Notes: a model not told the origin generated them from the sequence alone. A DNA stretch of 64,000 bases from Winogradskya consettensis (GCF_018332715.1 NZ_BOQP01000039.1:157277-221276), one strand, 5' to 3'. Shown: positions 32,406 to 40,991, counted from the stretch's first letter. Numbers and translations are program-made.

Positions 32406-33240
32406 TCTCGGCTCCTTGCAGGGCGGGCGGCCGCCAGCGCAGCAGCCGGTTCTCGAGCAGCGTCAGCAGCCACTCGGCGAGCAGGGCGATCACGGTGGTG
32501 ATGATCATTCCGGCGTAGATGCCGGCCGCGTCGAACGTGCCCTGGGCGTTCGCGATCAGCAGGCCGAGGCCCTTGTCGGCGCCCGCGTACTCGCCGACCA
32601 CCGCACCGATCAGCGCGAAGCCGAACGCCGCGTGCAGCGACGCGAAGATCCAGGAGGTGGCGCTGGGCACGACGATCGAGGTCAGCACCTGCGAGCGGGA
32701 GGCGCCCAGGATGCGGGCGTTGTTGACCAGGTTGCGGTCCACCTCGCGGGCGCCCTGGAAGGCGTTGAAGAAGACCGCGAAGAAGACCAGGACGACGGCG
32801 GTGGCGACCTTCGAGGTCAGGCCCAGGCCGAACCAGATGACGAAGAGCGAGGCGAGCACGATGCGTGGCACCGCGTTGGCCGCCTTGATGAACGGTGCCG
32901 CCACGTCAGCGGCGAACCGGGCCCGGCCCAGCAGGATGCCGAGGACCACGCCGCCGATCGCGCCGATGATGAAGCCGAGCACGGCCTCCTGCAGGGTGGT
33001 GGCGATCTGGATCCAGACCGAGCCGAACGCGGTGCCCTCGGTGAACCAGTCGACCAGCCGCTCCCAGATCAGCGTCGGCTTGGAGTAGAAGAACGGGTCG
33101 ATCCAGTGCGAAGCCGTCAGCTCCCAACTGCCCAACCAGACCACAACGACAGCTACGCGTACGCCCCACAGCTTGCCCAACCGCCGACGGCGCACCGACC
33201 CCGTGGAAAGAGCGGGCGGCGCCAGGGTCTCAGCTTGCAC
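32398..33240 (-). CDS. ABC transporter permease, SsuC/TauC type
   Basis: 280-residue permease with six helices (VRVAVVVVWLGSWELTA first). The EAA loop reads NARILGASRSQVLTSIVVPSAT. I chose the GTG at 33240, which overlaps the ATPase stop by 11 bases and has GGAGGCGATGG upstream; an in-frame start 13 codons earlier lies deeper in the ATPase gene. It forms the channel of the importer with the ATPase at 33230. Confidence 0.85.
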   Translation of the reverse strand: MQAETLAPPALSTGSVRRRRLGKLWGVRVAVVVVWLGSWELTASHWIDPFFYSKPTLIWERLVDWFTEGTAFGSVWIQIATTLQEAVLGFIIGAIGGVVLGILLGRARFAADVAAPFIKAANAVPRIVLASLFVIWFGLGLTSKVATAVVLVFFAVFFNAFQGAREVDRNLVNNARILGASRSQVLTSIVVPSATSWIFASLHAAFGFALIGAVVGEYAGADKGLGLLIANAQGTFDAAGIYAGMIITTVIALLAEWLLTLLENRLLRWRPPALQGAENA

Positions 33241-34030
33241 GGCCCATCGCCTCCGCCCGTGCCCGAGCGACCTCTTCACGCAGCGTGTCCCAGATCTCGC
33301 GGTACGCGGCGACGAATTCCGGGGTCAGCCGGATCTCCTCGACGTCCCGCGGCCGGGGCAGCGGCACGTCGAAGATCGCCTTGACCGTGGCCGGGCTGGA
33401 GGTCATCACGACGACCCGGTCGGCGAGCGCGATCGCCTCCTCGAGATCGTGGGTGACGAAGATGACCGCGGCACCCGTGCCTGCCCAGAGCCGTAACAGC
33501 TCGTCCTGCATCAGCGCCCGGGTCTGCACGTCCAGCGCGCTGAACGGCTCGTCCATCAGCATGATCTTCGGCTCGTTCACCAGGGTCTGCGCGAGCGCGA
33601 CCCGTTTGCGCATGCCGCCGGAGAGCTGGTGCGGGTAGTACTTCGCGAACGCCGCCAGCCCGACCCGTTCGACCCAGACCATGGCCTTCTCGCGAGCCTG
33701 CTGTTTGCCGAGTCCCCGGAACCGTGGCCCGGCGGCGACGTTGTCGAGCACCGAGCGCCAGGGCAGCACGGCGTCGGACTGGAACATGTAGCCGACGCCG
33801 TCCGGGATGCCGCGGACCGGCTCGCCGTTGACGTCGACCTCGCCGCTGGACGCCGGTTCGAGCCCGGAGACCAGCGACAGGGTGGTGGACTTGCCGCAGC
33901 CGGTCGGCCCGACCACGGCGACGAACTCGCCCGCGTCCACGGTGAAGGTGAGGTCCCGGACGGCGGTGTGCGGTTCGCCGCCGGTGCCGGGAAAACGTTT
34001 AGTGGCGTTACGCAGCGATATCACGCTCAT
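33230..34030 (-). CDS. ABC transporter ATP-binding protein, SsuB/TauB type
   Basis: 266 residues. Walker A GPTGCGKST, signature LSGGMRKRVALAQ, Walker B IMLMDEPFSALD, switch His in FVTHDLEEA. The QSDAVLPWRSVLDNV Q-loop is typical of nitrate/sulfonate/taurine importers. ATG at 34030. First gene of the operon, divergent from the CitA/DcuS-type histidine kinase, which may control it. Confidence 0.9.
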   Translation of the reverse strand: MSVISLRNATKRFPGTGGEPHTAVRDLTFTVDAGEFVAVVGPTGCGKSTTLSLVSGLEPASSGEVDVNGEPVRGIPDGVGYMFQSDAVLPWRSVLDNVAAGPRFRGLGKQQAREKAMVWVERVGLAAFAKYYPHQLSGGMRKRVALAQTLVNEPKIMLMDEPFSALDVQTRALMQDELLRLWAGTGAAVIFVTHDLEEAIALADRVVVMTSSPATVKAIFDVPLPRPRDVEEIRLTPEFVAAYREIWDTLREEVARARAEAMGRAS

Positions 34031-34148
34031 GCGACGCTCCCATCGTGTTTCCTCAATATTTCGCAGGGCCGACGCGCTGAACACCCTCCGCGGCGTTGAC
34101 CGCGTATTGCGCGTTTTGCTCGCGGCTCACCGGCGGTACGCTCCGGCC

Positions 34149-35420
34149 ATGTTTCGCCGGCGTTACCGGGTCTCCTTGGTGCGACAGGCCTTGGCGTTGC
34201 AGGCGGCCGTGCTGCTCGTGGTGGTCGGGCTCGGCTTCGCCCTGGTCGCCCGGTTCTTCGATCAGGAGCTGACAGATCAGTACGCCACCCGCGCACTCGC
34301 CGTCGCCCGCACCCTCGCCGCCGACCCGCTGATCGCCCGCGCCGCGGCGGCCGACGACCCCGGGCACGTGTTGCCGGCCCGGGCCGAAGCCGCGCGCTCG
34401 GCCAGCGGCGCCCTGTTCGTGGTCATCACCAACCGCTTCGGCATGCGTCTCGCCCACCCCAACCCGGACCGCCTCTACGAACCGGTCAGCACGGACCCGT
34501 CCGCGGTCCTCAACGGACACGACACCATCAGCGTCGAACGCGGCACCCTCGGCCTGTCGGCCCGCGGCAAGACCCCGCTGCGTGACGGTCAGGGCCGGAT
34601 CGTGGGCGAGGTCAGCGTGGGTTTCAAGACAGATCAGATCCGCGGGTACGTCCTGAGCCGCCTCGGCGTCGCCGCTCTGCTCGCGGGCTGCGCGCTGCTG
34701 CTCGGCATCGGCGGCTCGGCCCTGCTCACCAGGCGGCTGAAACGGCTCACCCTGGGCCTCGAACCGCACGAGATGGCCGCACTCATCCGCGAGCGCGAGG
34801 AGCTCGACGCCGTTCGCACCCTCAGCACCGCCCTGCGCGCCCAGCGTCACGAGTTCGCCAACCGCTTGCACGTGCTCTCGGGCCTGCTCCAGAACGGTCA
34901 CCACGGCGAGGCCCTCGAATTCCTGCACGCCGTTACTTCGCCGGTCCCGCCCACGGAATCCACGGTGGACGACCCCTACCTGCAGGCTTTTGTCGCTGCG
35001 AAGACGGCGGAAGCGGCGGAGAAGGACGTGCGGCTGACACTCGCGGACACCACGTGGGTCGGCGCCCGGGTGACCGCTCCGGTGGAGGTGACCACGGTGC
35101 TCGGCATCCTGGTGGACAACGCGCTCGAAGCTGCCCGGCTCGGCCCCCGCCGCCCCGCGTGGGTCGACCTGGCGCTGCTCGAGGACGACACCGCGCTGCA
35201 CATCTCGGTCGTGGACTCGGGTCCGGGCGTACCCGTCGATCTGGTCGAGAAGATCTTCACCGCCGGCGTCTCCACCCGCGACGGCGACGGCCGGGGCCTC
35301 GGCCTCGCCCTGGCCCGCCAGGCAGCCCGCAAACTCGGCGGCGACGTGCGGCTGGCCCGAGCGGCCGGCGACGGCCACGGCGCGATCCTCGAAGCCCGCC
35401 TCCCCGGAGCCCTCTCATGA
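34149..35420 (+). CDS. Sensor histidine kinase, CitA/DcuS family
   Basis: 423 residues. A membrane helix (LALQAAVLLVVVGLGFALVA) starts an extracellular PDC/CitA-like sensor domain (residues 38-175), then a second helix (VAALLAGCALLLGIGGSALL). The kinase core has the SPOB-like His box LRAQRHEFANRLHVLSGLL, N-box ILVDNALEAA and G-box DGDGRGLGLALARQAA. The family senses C4-dicarboxylates or citrate. No clear PAS between the helix and the kinase core is visible: the 45 residues there are helical. It is followed by its regulator at 35446. The divergent ABC importer is a candidate target. Confidence 0.88.
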   Translation: MFRRRYRVSLVRQALALQAAVLLVVVGLGFALVARFFDQELTDQYATRALAVARTLAADPLIARAAAADDPGHVLPARAEAARSASGALFVVITNRFGMRLAHPNPDRLYEPVSTDPSAVLNGHDTISVERGTLGLSARGKTPLRDGQGRIVGEVSVGFKTDQIRGYVLSRLGVAALLAGCALLLGIGGSALLTRRLKRLTLGLEPHEMAALIREREELDAVRTLSTALRAQRHEFANRLHVLSGLLQNGHHGEALEFLHAVTSPVPPTESTVDDPYLQAFVAAKTAEAAEKDVRLTLADTTWVGARVTAPVEVTTVLGILVDNALEAARLGPRRPAWVDLALLEDDTALHISVVDSGPGVPVDLVEKIFTAGVSTRDGDGRGLGLALARQAARKLGGDVRLARAAGDGHGAILEARLPGALS

Positions 35421-35445
35421 CTTTCCGCTCTCCAGGAGGCCTCAC

Positions 35446-36108
35446 GTGATCGCCGTGCTGGTCGTCGAGGACGACTTCCGGGTGGCCAAGGTCCACGTCG
35501 ACTTCACCCACCGCGTCGACGGCTTCACGGTCACGGCAACGGCCCGCACCGCCGCCGAGGCGCGCGCGATCCTCGCGACGACCCCGATCGACCTCGTCCT
35601 GCTCGACACGTTCCTGCCCGACGAATCCGGGCTCGACCTGCTCCGCGACCTGACCGTCGACGCCATCATGCTCACCGCGGCCAGCGACGCGGCGACCGTA
35701 CGCACGGCCTACGCCCGTGGCGCCCTGAACTTCCTGGTCAAACCGTTCACGGCGGAGCAGCTGGGGGAGCGGCTCTCGGCGTACAAACACTATCGATCGG
35801 TCCTGTCCGGAGACCGCACCCTCACCCAGGACGAGATCGACCGCTGCTGGCGCCTCCTGCACGACGCCGACCGCCCAGCAGCCCCCAAAGGCCAATCCGC
35901 GGTGACCGTACGCCTGGTGAGCACCGCCCTCCGCCACGCCCCCGGCCCCCGCACGGCCGCCGAGATCGCCGACGAGCTGGGCATCTCCCGAGCCACCGCC
36001 CAGCGCTACCTCGCCGCCCTCGCCCGCGACGGCACCGCCGAAATGAGGTTGCGCTACGGCGCCACCGGCCGCCCGGAACACCGTTACCGCTGGCTCGCCC
36101 CATCCTGA
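35446..36108 (+). CDS. Response regulator, CitB/DcuR family
   Basis: 220 residues. Receiver domain: acidic pair in VVEDDF, phosphoacceptor Asp in DLVLLDTFLPDESGLDLL, Lys in FLVKPF. The C-terminus is a helix-turn-helix (RTAAEIADELGISRATAQRYLAALA). GTG start behind AGGAGG. Pairs with the kinase directly upstream. Confidence 0.9.
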   Translation: MIAVLVVEDDFRVAKVHVDFTHRVDGFTVTATARTAAEARAILATTPIDLVLLDTFLPDESGLDLLRDLTVDAIMLTAASDAATVRTAYARGALNFLVKPFTAEQLGERLSAYKHYRSVLSGDRTLTQDEIDRCWRLLHDADRPAAPKGQSAVTVRLVSTALRHAPGPRTAAEIADELGISRATAQRYLAALARDGTAEMRLRYGATGRPEHRYRWLAPS

Positions 36109-36239
36109 TTAACTGGATGCGGTCCGCCTTTTTCCGGCGCTCGGGCCGATCGTTTTTAAAATCGCTGCCGCGCTGGGTAGGCCAGGGTTGAGCACCCCGA
36201 TCGGACGAACGAGCTGGACAAGCTGGGCACGGTCTGATG
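36109..36239. other. Gene-free stretch after the response regulator
   Basis: No gene or clear terminator is seen here. Base composition begins to shift toward A/T at about 36110, marking the left edge of an islet that ends near 37600. Confidence 0.4.
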
Positions 36240-36325
36240 ACCTCCGGTGTGCGATGAGTCGCAGCGGGGCTGCGAAATATTCCGGCCCAGCCGGCCAGGG
36301 GCTGGGATATTCCGACACCGGAGGT
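36240..36325. promoter_or_regulatory. Multi-stem structured element, class unknown
   Basis: ACCTCCGGTGT (36240-36250) and ACACCGGAGGT (36315-36325) are perfect 11-base inverted arms. Inside are TCGCAG/CTGCGA (36259-36264 with 36270-36275, 5-base loop) and CCCAGCC/GGCTGGG (36286-36292 with 36300-36306, 7-base loop). The second inner stem is flanked by direct repeats ATATTCCG (36277-36284 and 36307-36314). The whole folds as a closed three-way junction on either strand. It could be a structured 5' leader for the gene at 36449, a protein-binding site or an integration relic. I cannot match it to a known riboswitch. Confidence 0.5.
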
Positions 36326-36448
36326 TCTCTAAGTCGCATGGCCTGAAAGACCCGTGAGGAGGAGGTGAGTTGACGGCTCCCCTGCCTTTGCGTAGTGACG
36401 CTTGGTAAGAATCTGGGTTGGCCAAGATCAAGGGCGAGTGGAGTGGTG

Positions 36449-37261
36449 ATGTTGATAAGTCAGATACTCGATCACCCGGCTCTCAAGGTTGTCCGGGATG
36501 CGGCGGCAACAATCCGCGCAGTTGGCCTATTGGGCTCCCCTGTTGTGGGTGCTATAGCGGTCGCCTACATAACCTGGGGCCGTCGAGGGGTTAGACCGGA
36601 TCTGGCTATATCGATCATTGCTGGCCTCTTGGCGGCAGCGATGCTGCTTGCTTGGGGCCTGCGGAATTCGGCGGCGATCAGAGCGGAAAATGCGTTCATC
36701 GTCGATAGTATGCAATCGATGCTTTTCGTTGAAATTGAAGGAAATCACCATCGCTACACGCGTAGTCGAGAGCAAATAATTAGATGCAACCAATCGATTG
36801 GCGCTCGCCTCATTCCGCAGGGCTGGTATTGGACCGGCCAGTCATCTCGCCCCTATGAAATTCGGTCTATATTTCCAGGTCAGGTTATCTTTGATGGCGC
36901 ACGAGCTGAGCAGGATCACTGGATTTATCACTGGATCTATCTTGGTAGACGGATTACAATGGGCGAGGTTGTTCATGTCGGTACCATTGTTACGGTCGAA
37001 GATGACGTGCTTCCGATGCGAGAGTTTTATGCTGAGCGCGCATCAGGCTTCAGAATGAGAAACCTGAAAGTCGTACTCAGGTTTCCGAGATCAGAAGAGC
37101 CTAAGAAGGTAGAGGCTTGCAAGTGGCCGGGAGTGGTTAGCAGTCGTGGAGCTGAGATTCTCCCGAGTGTTCGCACTGTAAACAACGATGGAACGGTCGA
37201 TTTTGTAATCGTAGCGAACAGCCCGAAACGCAGGTCGAGGTATGGTTTTCGTTGGGAGTAG
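36449..37261 (+). CDS. Two-TM protein of unknown function in an A/T-richer islet
   Basis: 270 residues. Two hydrophobic helices near the N-terminus (VGLLGSPVVGAIAVAYITW and LAISIIAGLLAAAMLLAWGL) are followed by about 200 residues with mixed beta pattern (FVEIEGNHHRYTRSREQI, FPGQVIFDGA, ITMGEVVHVGTIVTVEDDV) and a basic end RRSRYGFRWE. Codon use is foreign to the window, with several ATA, AGT and TTT codons. The 2TM-plus-beta build recalls membrane effectors of some immune systems, but I have no motif to prove it and no nucleotidyltransferase or other partner is nearby. ATG at 36449 used; GTG codons at 36443, 36446 and 36395 are alternatives. Confidence 0.6.
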   Translation: MLISQILDHPALKVVRDAAATIRAVGLLGSPVVGAIAVAYITWGRRGVRPDLAISIIAGLLAAAMLLAWGLRNSAAIRAENAFIVDSMQSMLFVEIEGNHHRYTRSREQIIRCNQSIGARLIPQGWYWTGQSSRPYEIRSIFPGQVIFDGARAEQDHWIYHWIYLGRRITMGEVVHVGTIVTVEDDVLPMREFYAERASGFRMRNLKVVLRFPRSEEPKKVEACKWPGVVSSRGAEILPSVRTVNNDGTVDFVIVANSPKRRSRYGFRWE

Positions 37262-37281
37262 GTGAGGGCTGCCGTTGATGG

Positions 37282-37309
37282 CGAGAAACGAGAAAGTAAT
37301 CGTTTCTCG
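37282..37309 (+). terminator. Terminator hairpin of the islet gene
   Basis: CGAGAAACGA (37282-37291) pairs perfectly with TCGTTTCTCG (37300-37309), loop GAAAGTAA, 20 bases after the stop codon. Confidence 0.65.
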
Positions 37310-37623
37310 GTTGCTGAGAAGCATTTGCTCCTCTATAAATAATCCCTCTTTATTATACGAATTGGCAGGCTGTTATGTAGGCGTGTCCCGGCGTTCATTG
37401 ACCCAGTCAGCACCTGGGGCACGCAAAATGTGGGGCTGCAAGTCGTGCCCGCTACCTTGATTGGCCTATATTGCCATTTGTCGTGACGGATGTAAGCGCC
37501 TGCCGCAGAGCATCTGCTCTCTCAGTGAGGTTCAAGTAAGCGGATAGCACTTCCTGGTAGCTATTCACCAGGGGCACAGGTGTTCCTCAGCGGGTGCTCA
37601 GTCTCGCGGGCTAGCGTCGGGGC
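37310..37623. other. A/T-rich gene-free right part of the islet
   Basis: No gene is supported. Visible structure: an A/T-rich imperfect palindrome around TATAAATAAT (37336 onward) with TTATTATA, a short GAGCATCTGCTC palindrome near 37508-37519, and CCTGGT/ACCAGG (37553-37558 with 37567-37572) that could serve the next gene's promoter region. Composition returns to the high-GC background by about 37600. Confidence 0.4.
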
Positions 37624-38010
37624 ATGGAAGAGGTACGAGCCACCCGAGTCGTTGCTTCGCTACGGGACCGCAACGTCTTCGCGCACGTCAAGCTGCCGCA
37701 CGCCGGCATCACTCAGTACGGGATCCGGGTCGTGCTGCCCGACGGCCGCGAGGCGATCTGGGACAACGACGGCACCGCCGGACTCGAGGCGCAGATCATG
37801 CGGGACGGGGTCCTGGTCGGCTTCGTGCCGTCGATCCCCGGCTCGGAGAATTTCGGCGACGAGCAGATCATCGCCGCCATCGCCGGCGCGGACTACGACC
37901 AGCCGATCGGTCGCTCCAGCCCGGTCAACCGCACGGGCGCCGGCCGCGTCACCGCCCCACCGCGGCCGCTCGGTCTCGCCGACCGGCTGCGCCGCACCTT
38001 CCGCGACTGA
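37624..38010 (+). CDS. Conserved hypothetical protein
   Basis: 128 residues, soluble. The first 90 form a likely small alpha/beta domain (VVASLRDRNVFAHVKLPHAG, YGIRVVLPDGREAIWDNDG, DEQIIAAIAGADYD) with no catalytic motif I know; the end is Pro/Arg-rich and probably disordered. Codon use is native to the genome. It directly precedes a tandem-repeat tract. Confidence 0.6.
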   Translation: MEEVRATRVVASLRDRNVFAHVKLPHAGITQYGIRVVLPDGREAIWDNDGTAGLEAQIMRDGVLVGFVPSIPGSENFGDEQIIAAIAGADYDQPIGRSSPVNRTGAGRVTAPPRPLGLADRLRRTFRD

Positions 38011-38024
38011 CGCGGCCACATCCC

Positions 38025-38330
38025 GGCCCGGCCGCTATCTTGGCCGGCCGCTATCCTGGCCTGGCCGCTATCCCGGGCCTGGCCATGCCGCTATTTCGGG
38101 CCGTGCCGCTTATCCGGGCCGGCCCCATGCCGCTTACCGGGCCCAGTCGTGCCGCTTACCCATACCGCTTACCCGGGCTCGGCCGTGCCGCTTACCCGGG
38201 CTCGGCCGTGCCGCTTACCCGTGCCGCTTACCCGGGCTCGGCCGTGCCGCTTACCCGTGCCGCTTACCCGGGCTCGGCCGTGCCGCTTACCCGGGCGCAG
38301 TCGTGCCGCCTGCCCGGGCTGGCCGCGCTG
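38025..38330. repeat. Degenerate GC-rich tandem repeat tract
   Basis: Starts with GGCCGCTATC-type units and resolves into 23-base units built on CCGCTTACCCGGGCTCGG plus CCGTG at 38165, 38188, 38224 and 38260, alternating with 13-base short forms (CCGCTTACCCGTG) at 38211 and 38247. No gene is supported within. A similar tract with different units lies at 63.0-63.5 kb. Confidence 0.85.
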
Positions 38331-38353
38331 CCGACTCGGCACGGCCTGGCGGC

Positions 38354-38635
38354 CTACTCCGGGTCGTCCGGGGGCAGGGGGATGCGGAGGGTGACGGCGC
38401 CGCGGAGGTCGAGCCAGGCCTGGCCCGGGGTGCGGGTCAGGCGGAGGATGACGTCCTCGCAGTGGGGGCAGCGGGCGACCGAACCCATCGCGGGACCCCA
38501 CAGCGTGAGGGTGGCCAGCGCGGACGGGTGGCCGCAGCCCGCGCATGTGGCTACGGCCTGGGTGACGTCGACGGCGAAGATCTCCGCGAGGTCACCGGCC
38601 ATGGCGTTGCCGTCGAGCTCGTTGGCGGCGCTCAT
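38354..38635 (-). CDS. DUF6510-type zinc-ribbon-like protein
   Basis: 93 residues with two CxxC pairs, CAGCGH and CPHCED, 28 residues apart, which suggests a bound zinc ion. Followed by ILRLTRTPGQAWLDLRGAVTLRI. The family is regularly found next to the flavin reductase and molybdopterin enzyme that precede it here; the ATGA overlap with the reductase stop (38632) supports a joint function. Its role is unknown. Confidence 0.75.
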   Translation of the reverse strand: MSAANELDGNAMAGDLAEIFAVDVTQAVATCAGCGHPSALATLTLWGPAMGSVARCPHCEDVILRLTRTPGQAWLDLRGAVTLRIPLPPDDPE

Positions 38636-39381
38636 GGCGTACCCCCGAATCGCTCTGTTCTGATTTTTTTGGGGTCGTGGCCCAGGGCGACCAGGATGTC
38701 CGCAGCGGTCTCCACGAACGGGGTGGGCCCGCAGATGAAGACGTCGGGGGCGAAGTCGGGCGGCCAGCCGTGCGTGTTGAGTGTCGGCACGTTGATCCGG
38801 CCCGGCTTCTCGGGCCAGCCGTCGGGCACCGCGCGCGTGTAGGCGAAGTGCACGTCGAGCCCCGGGTCGTCGCGGACGCGGCGTTTCAGCTCGTCGGCGT
38901 AGAGGACGTCCTGCGGGGTGCGCACGGAGTAGATGAGCCGGAAGGGCTGCTTGCCTCGAACGTCACCGCGGGCCCTGATCATCGACATCAGCGGCACCAC
39001 CCCGGAGCCGCCACCAAGCAGCAGCACTGGCGCGGGGTCGTTACGCCACACGAACCAGCCACCGACCGGGCCGCGCAGCTCGATCGGCTGCCCGACCTCG
39101 AGGGTGTCGTCGAGGTACGACGAGACCTCGCCGTCCTCGACCCGCTGCACGGTCAGCTCCACCTTGCCGCCGTCGGTCCAGCTCGAGGCGATGGAGTAGC
39201 TGCGCTGGGCGGAGTAGCCGTCGGGGGCGGTCAGTCGCACGTCGACGTGCTGACCAGGCAGGTGACCGGGCCAGTCGGGAACATCAAGAACCAGGGTGCG
39301 GGCGGACGAGGTCTCCCACCGGGACTCGGCCACGGTGGCGACCCGCCACCTCAGTCGCCCTGGTAGCGCTGCTCGCGCCAT
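38632..39381 (-). CDS. Ferredoxin--NADP reductase-like flavoprotein
   Basis: 249 residues of the FNR superfamily. The FAD site is QRSYSIASSW (RxYS), and the NAD(P) site is VLLLGGGSGVVPLMSMIRA followed by FICGPTPFVE. No C-terminal [2Fe-2S] domain is present. The ATG at 39381 overlaps the upstream molybdopterin gene by 31 bases. It probably passes electrons from NAD(P)H to that oxidoreductase. Confidence 0.85.
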   Translation of the reverse strand: MARAALPGRLRWRVATVAESRWETSSARTLVLDVPDWPGHLPGQHVDVRLTAPDGYSAQRSYSIASSWTDGGKVELTVQRVEDGEVSSYLDDTLEVGQPIELRGPVGGWFVWRNDPAPVLLLGGGSGVVPLMSMIRARGDVRGKQPFRLIYSVRTPQDVLYADELKRRVRDDPGLDVHFAYTRAVPDGWPEKPGRINVPTLNTHGWPPDFAPDVFICGPTPFVETAADILVALGHDPKKIRTERFGGTP

Positions 39382-39950
39382 GGGTCCCCGTACATGTTGT
39401 AGCCGGCCTCTTCCCAGAAACCGGGCTCGTCCTGCGGCAGCATCTCGATGCCGTTGACCCACTTCGCGGATTTCCAGAAGTAGAGGTGCGGCACCACCAG
39501 CCGGGCCGGCCCACCGTGCTCGGGGTGCAGCGGCTCCCCGTCGAACGTGTGCGCCACCCAGGCCTTACCGTCGAGCAGATCCTCCAGCGGCACGTTGGTC
39601 GTGTAACCGCCGTAGCCGTGAACCATCGTGAAGTCGGCCGTCGACTCGATGTTCTCGAACAGCGTGTCGATCGCGACGCCACGCCACGTCGTGCCCAGCT
39701 TGGACCACTTGGTCACGCAGTGGATGTCGACCGTGAAGTCCTCCTGCGGCAGGGCGTTGAACTCGTCCCAGTTCCAGCTGGTCTTCTTCCCGGCCTCGTC
39801 GGTGATCGTGAAGCTCCACCGATCGAGCGGGACGCGCGGCGTCGGGCCGGCCGAGAGCACCGGAAAATCCTCGGTCAGATACTGCCCCGGCGGCAGATCA
39901 GGCCGCGAGGACCGGCGCCGCCCGCCGAACCCGGCGTTGATAATGCTCAT
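39351..39950 (-). CDS. Molybdopterin-dependent oxidoreductase, sulfite-oxidase-like
   Basis: 199 residues of the SUOX/YedY-type molybdopterin fold. The Mo-coordinating Cys is Cys78 in DIHCVTKWSKLG. HGYGGYTTNVPLEDLL and HGGPARLVVPHLYFWKSAKW are the conserved cofactor-binding segments. There is no Tat signal despite a short Arg-rich N-terminus, so it should be cytosolic, unlike MsrP. It is grouped with an FNR-type reductase and DUF6510. Substrate unknown. Confidence 0.88.
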   Translation of the reverse strand: MSIINAGFGGRRRSSRPDLPPGQYLTEDFPVLSAGPTPRVPLDRWSFTITDEAGKKTSWNWDEFNALPQEDFTVDIHCVTKWSKLGTTWRGVAIDTLFENIESTADFTMVHGYGGYTTNVPLEDLLDGKAWVAHTFDGEPLHPEHGGPARLVVPHLYFWKSAKWVNGIEMLPQDEPGFWEEAGYNMYGDPWREQRYQGD

Positions 39951-40004
39951 GCAGAGCAGTTAACCCGATGATCAGACCCAGAAACAGCCCAACAGCCGAG
40001 CCGT

Positions 40005-40829
40005 TCACCACACCTCCCGTACGCGCTCCAGCTCACCCGCCGCCTGCACCCGCCCAGCCTCCGCAGCGAGCGCCCGCCGGTCCGGATTCAGCGGGTTACG
40101 CCCGATGGCGGTGAGCGCCGCATCGGTCGGACTGATCACGACGCTGTCTCTATGGAGAGCTTTTGCTTGGTGACTGGGCTTATCCTTCCGCTTCACCGCC
40201 GCGGTACTGGGCGCGATGACCACCACCCGGTCGTAGTCATTAGCGAGATCAACATTGGCAACAGACCGGACCCCGCCGTCCACGTAACGCCGCCCGTCCA
40301 CAGTCATCGGCGGCCAGACCAGGGGAACGGCGCAGCTCGCGGCCACGGCGTCGATCAGCGAGACCCCGCTGTCACGATCGAAGACCCGCACCGCACCCGT
40401 CTCGGCGTCCACGGCGGGAACCTTGAGGAGAGTCTCGGGCCAGGCATCGCCCTTCACGCGCATGGCGATGGCCGCGCGGCGCTCCGACTCGGGAACGGTC
40501 TGCTTCTTGAGCGCTGCCCGGCCGAGCCAGGCGCGGCCCTTCGCGTCGTCGCCAGGCCACAACGAAGCGATGACGAAGCCCGCGAGCACCCGGGTGTTGA
40601 TCACGGCGTTGCGGTCACCGGTGGTGTCGGCCAGCTCGTGCGCGTAGAGCTCGCCGACCGGAGTGCCACTGGTCAGCTGCGCGGCGACGACGGATCCGGC
40701 CGAGGTCCCGACGAACAGGTCGGCGGTCGTGAGGTCTAATCCGCGCTCACCCAGCCCGTAAACCATCCCCATCGTCCAAGCGACGCCGGTAACGCCACCC
40801 CCACCAAGCACAACCGCACGCTTCACCAT
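40005..40829 (-). CDS. Patatin-like phospholipase
   Basis: 274 residues. Oxyanion loop VLGGGGVTGVAW, nucleophile Ser43 in VGTSAGS, and the dyad Asp in YVDGGVRS. This set defines patatin-type acyl hydrolases acting on phospholipids. No signal peptide, so it is intracellular. I used the ATG at 40829; longer frames run antisense into the divergent gene. Confidence 0.88.
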   Translation of the reverse strand: MVKRAVVLGGGGVTGVAWTMGMVYGLGERGLDLTTADLFVGTSAGSVVAAQLTSGTPVGELYAHELADTTGDRNAVINTRVLAGFVIASLWPGDDAKGRAWLGRAALKKQTVPESERRAAIAMRVKGDAWPETLLKVPAVDAETGAVRVFDRDSGVSLIDAVAASCAVPLVWPPMTVDGRRYVDGGVRSVANVDLANDYDRVVVIAPSTAAVKRKDKPSHQAKALHRDSVVISPTDAALTAIGRNPLNPDRRALAAEAGRVQAAGELERVREVW

Positions 40830-40991
40830 GCGCCCACTATTGACCTGTGGGCGCGTTTCCCAAGCGTGCTGCTGCTCAGCTTTTAGGTTTTGGCACGTTT
40901 TGTCCGTTCGTTTTGGGACCATGGACCCTCGGGGCCTGCCGCCCGCGCCCGCGGGCCGACCCAGTCGAGACCTGCGAAGGAATGACAAAGC

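Noticed and set aside
36449..37261. Assignment of the islet protein as a CBASS-type 2TM effector
   Set aside because: Only the overall build is similar; no cyclase or sensor gene is nearby and no diagnostic residues are visible, so it is left as unknown.
38040..38842. Plus-strand frames through the 38-kb repeat tract
   Set aside because: All three frames are open merely because the repeats lack stops; the products are repetitive and unlike proteins.
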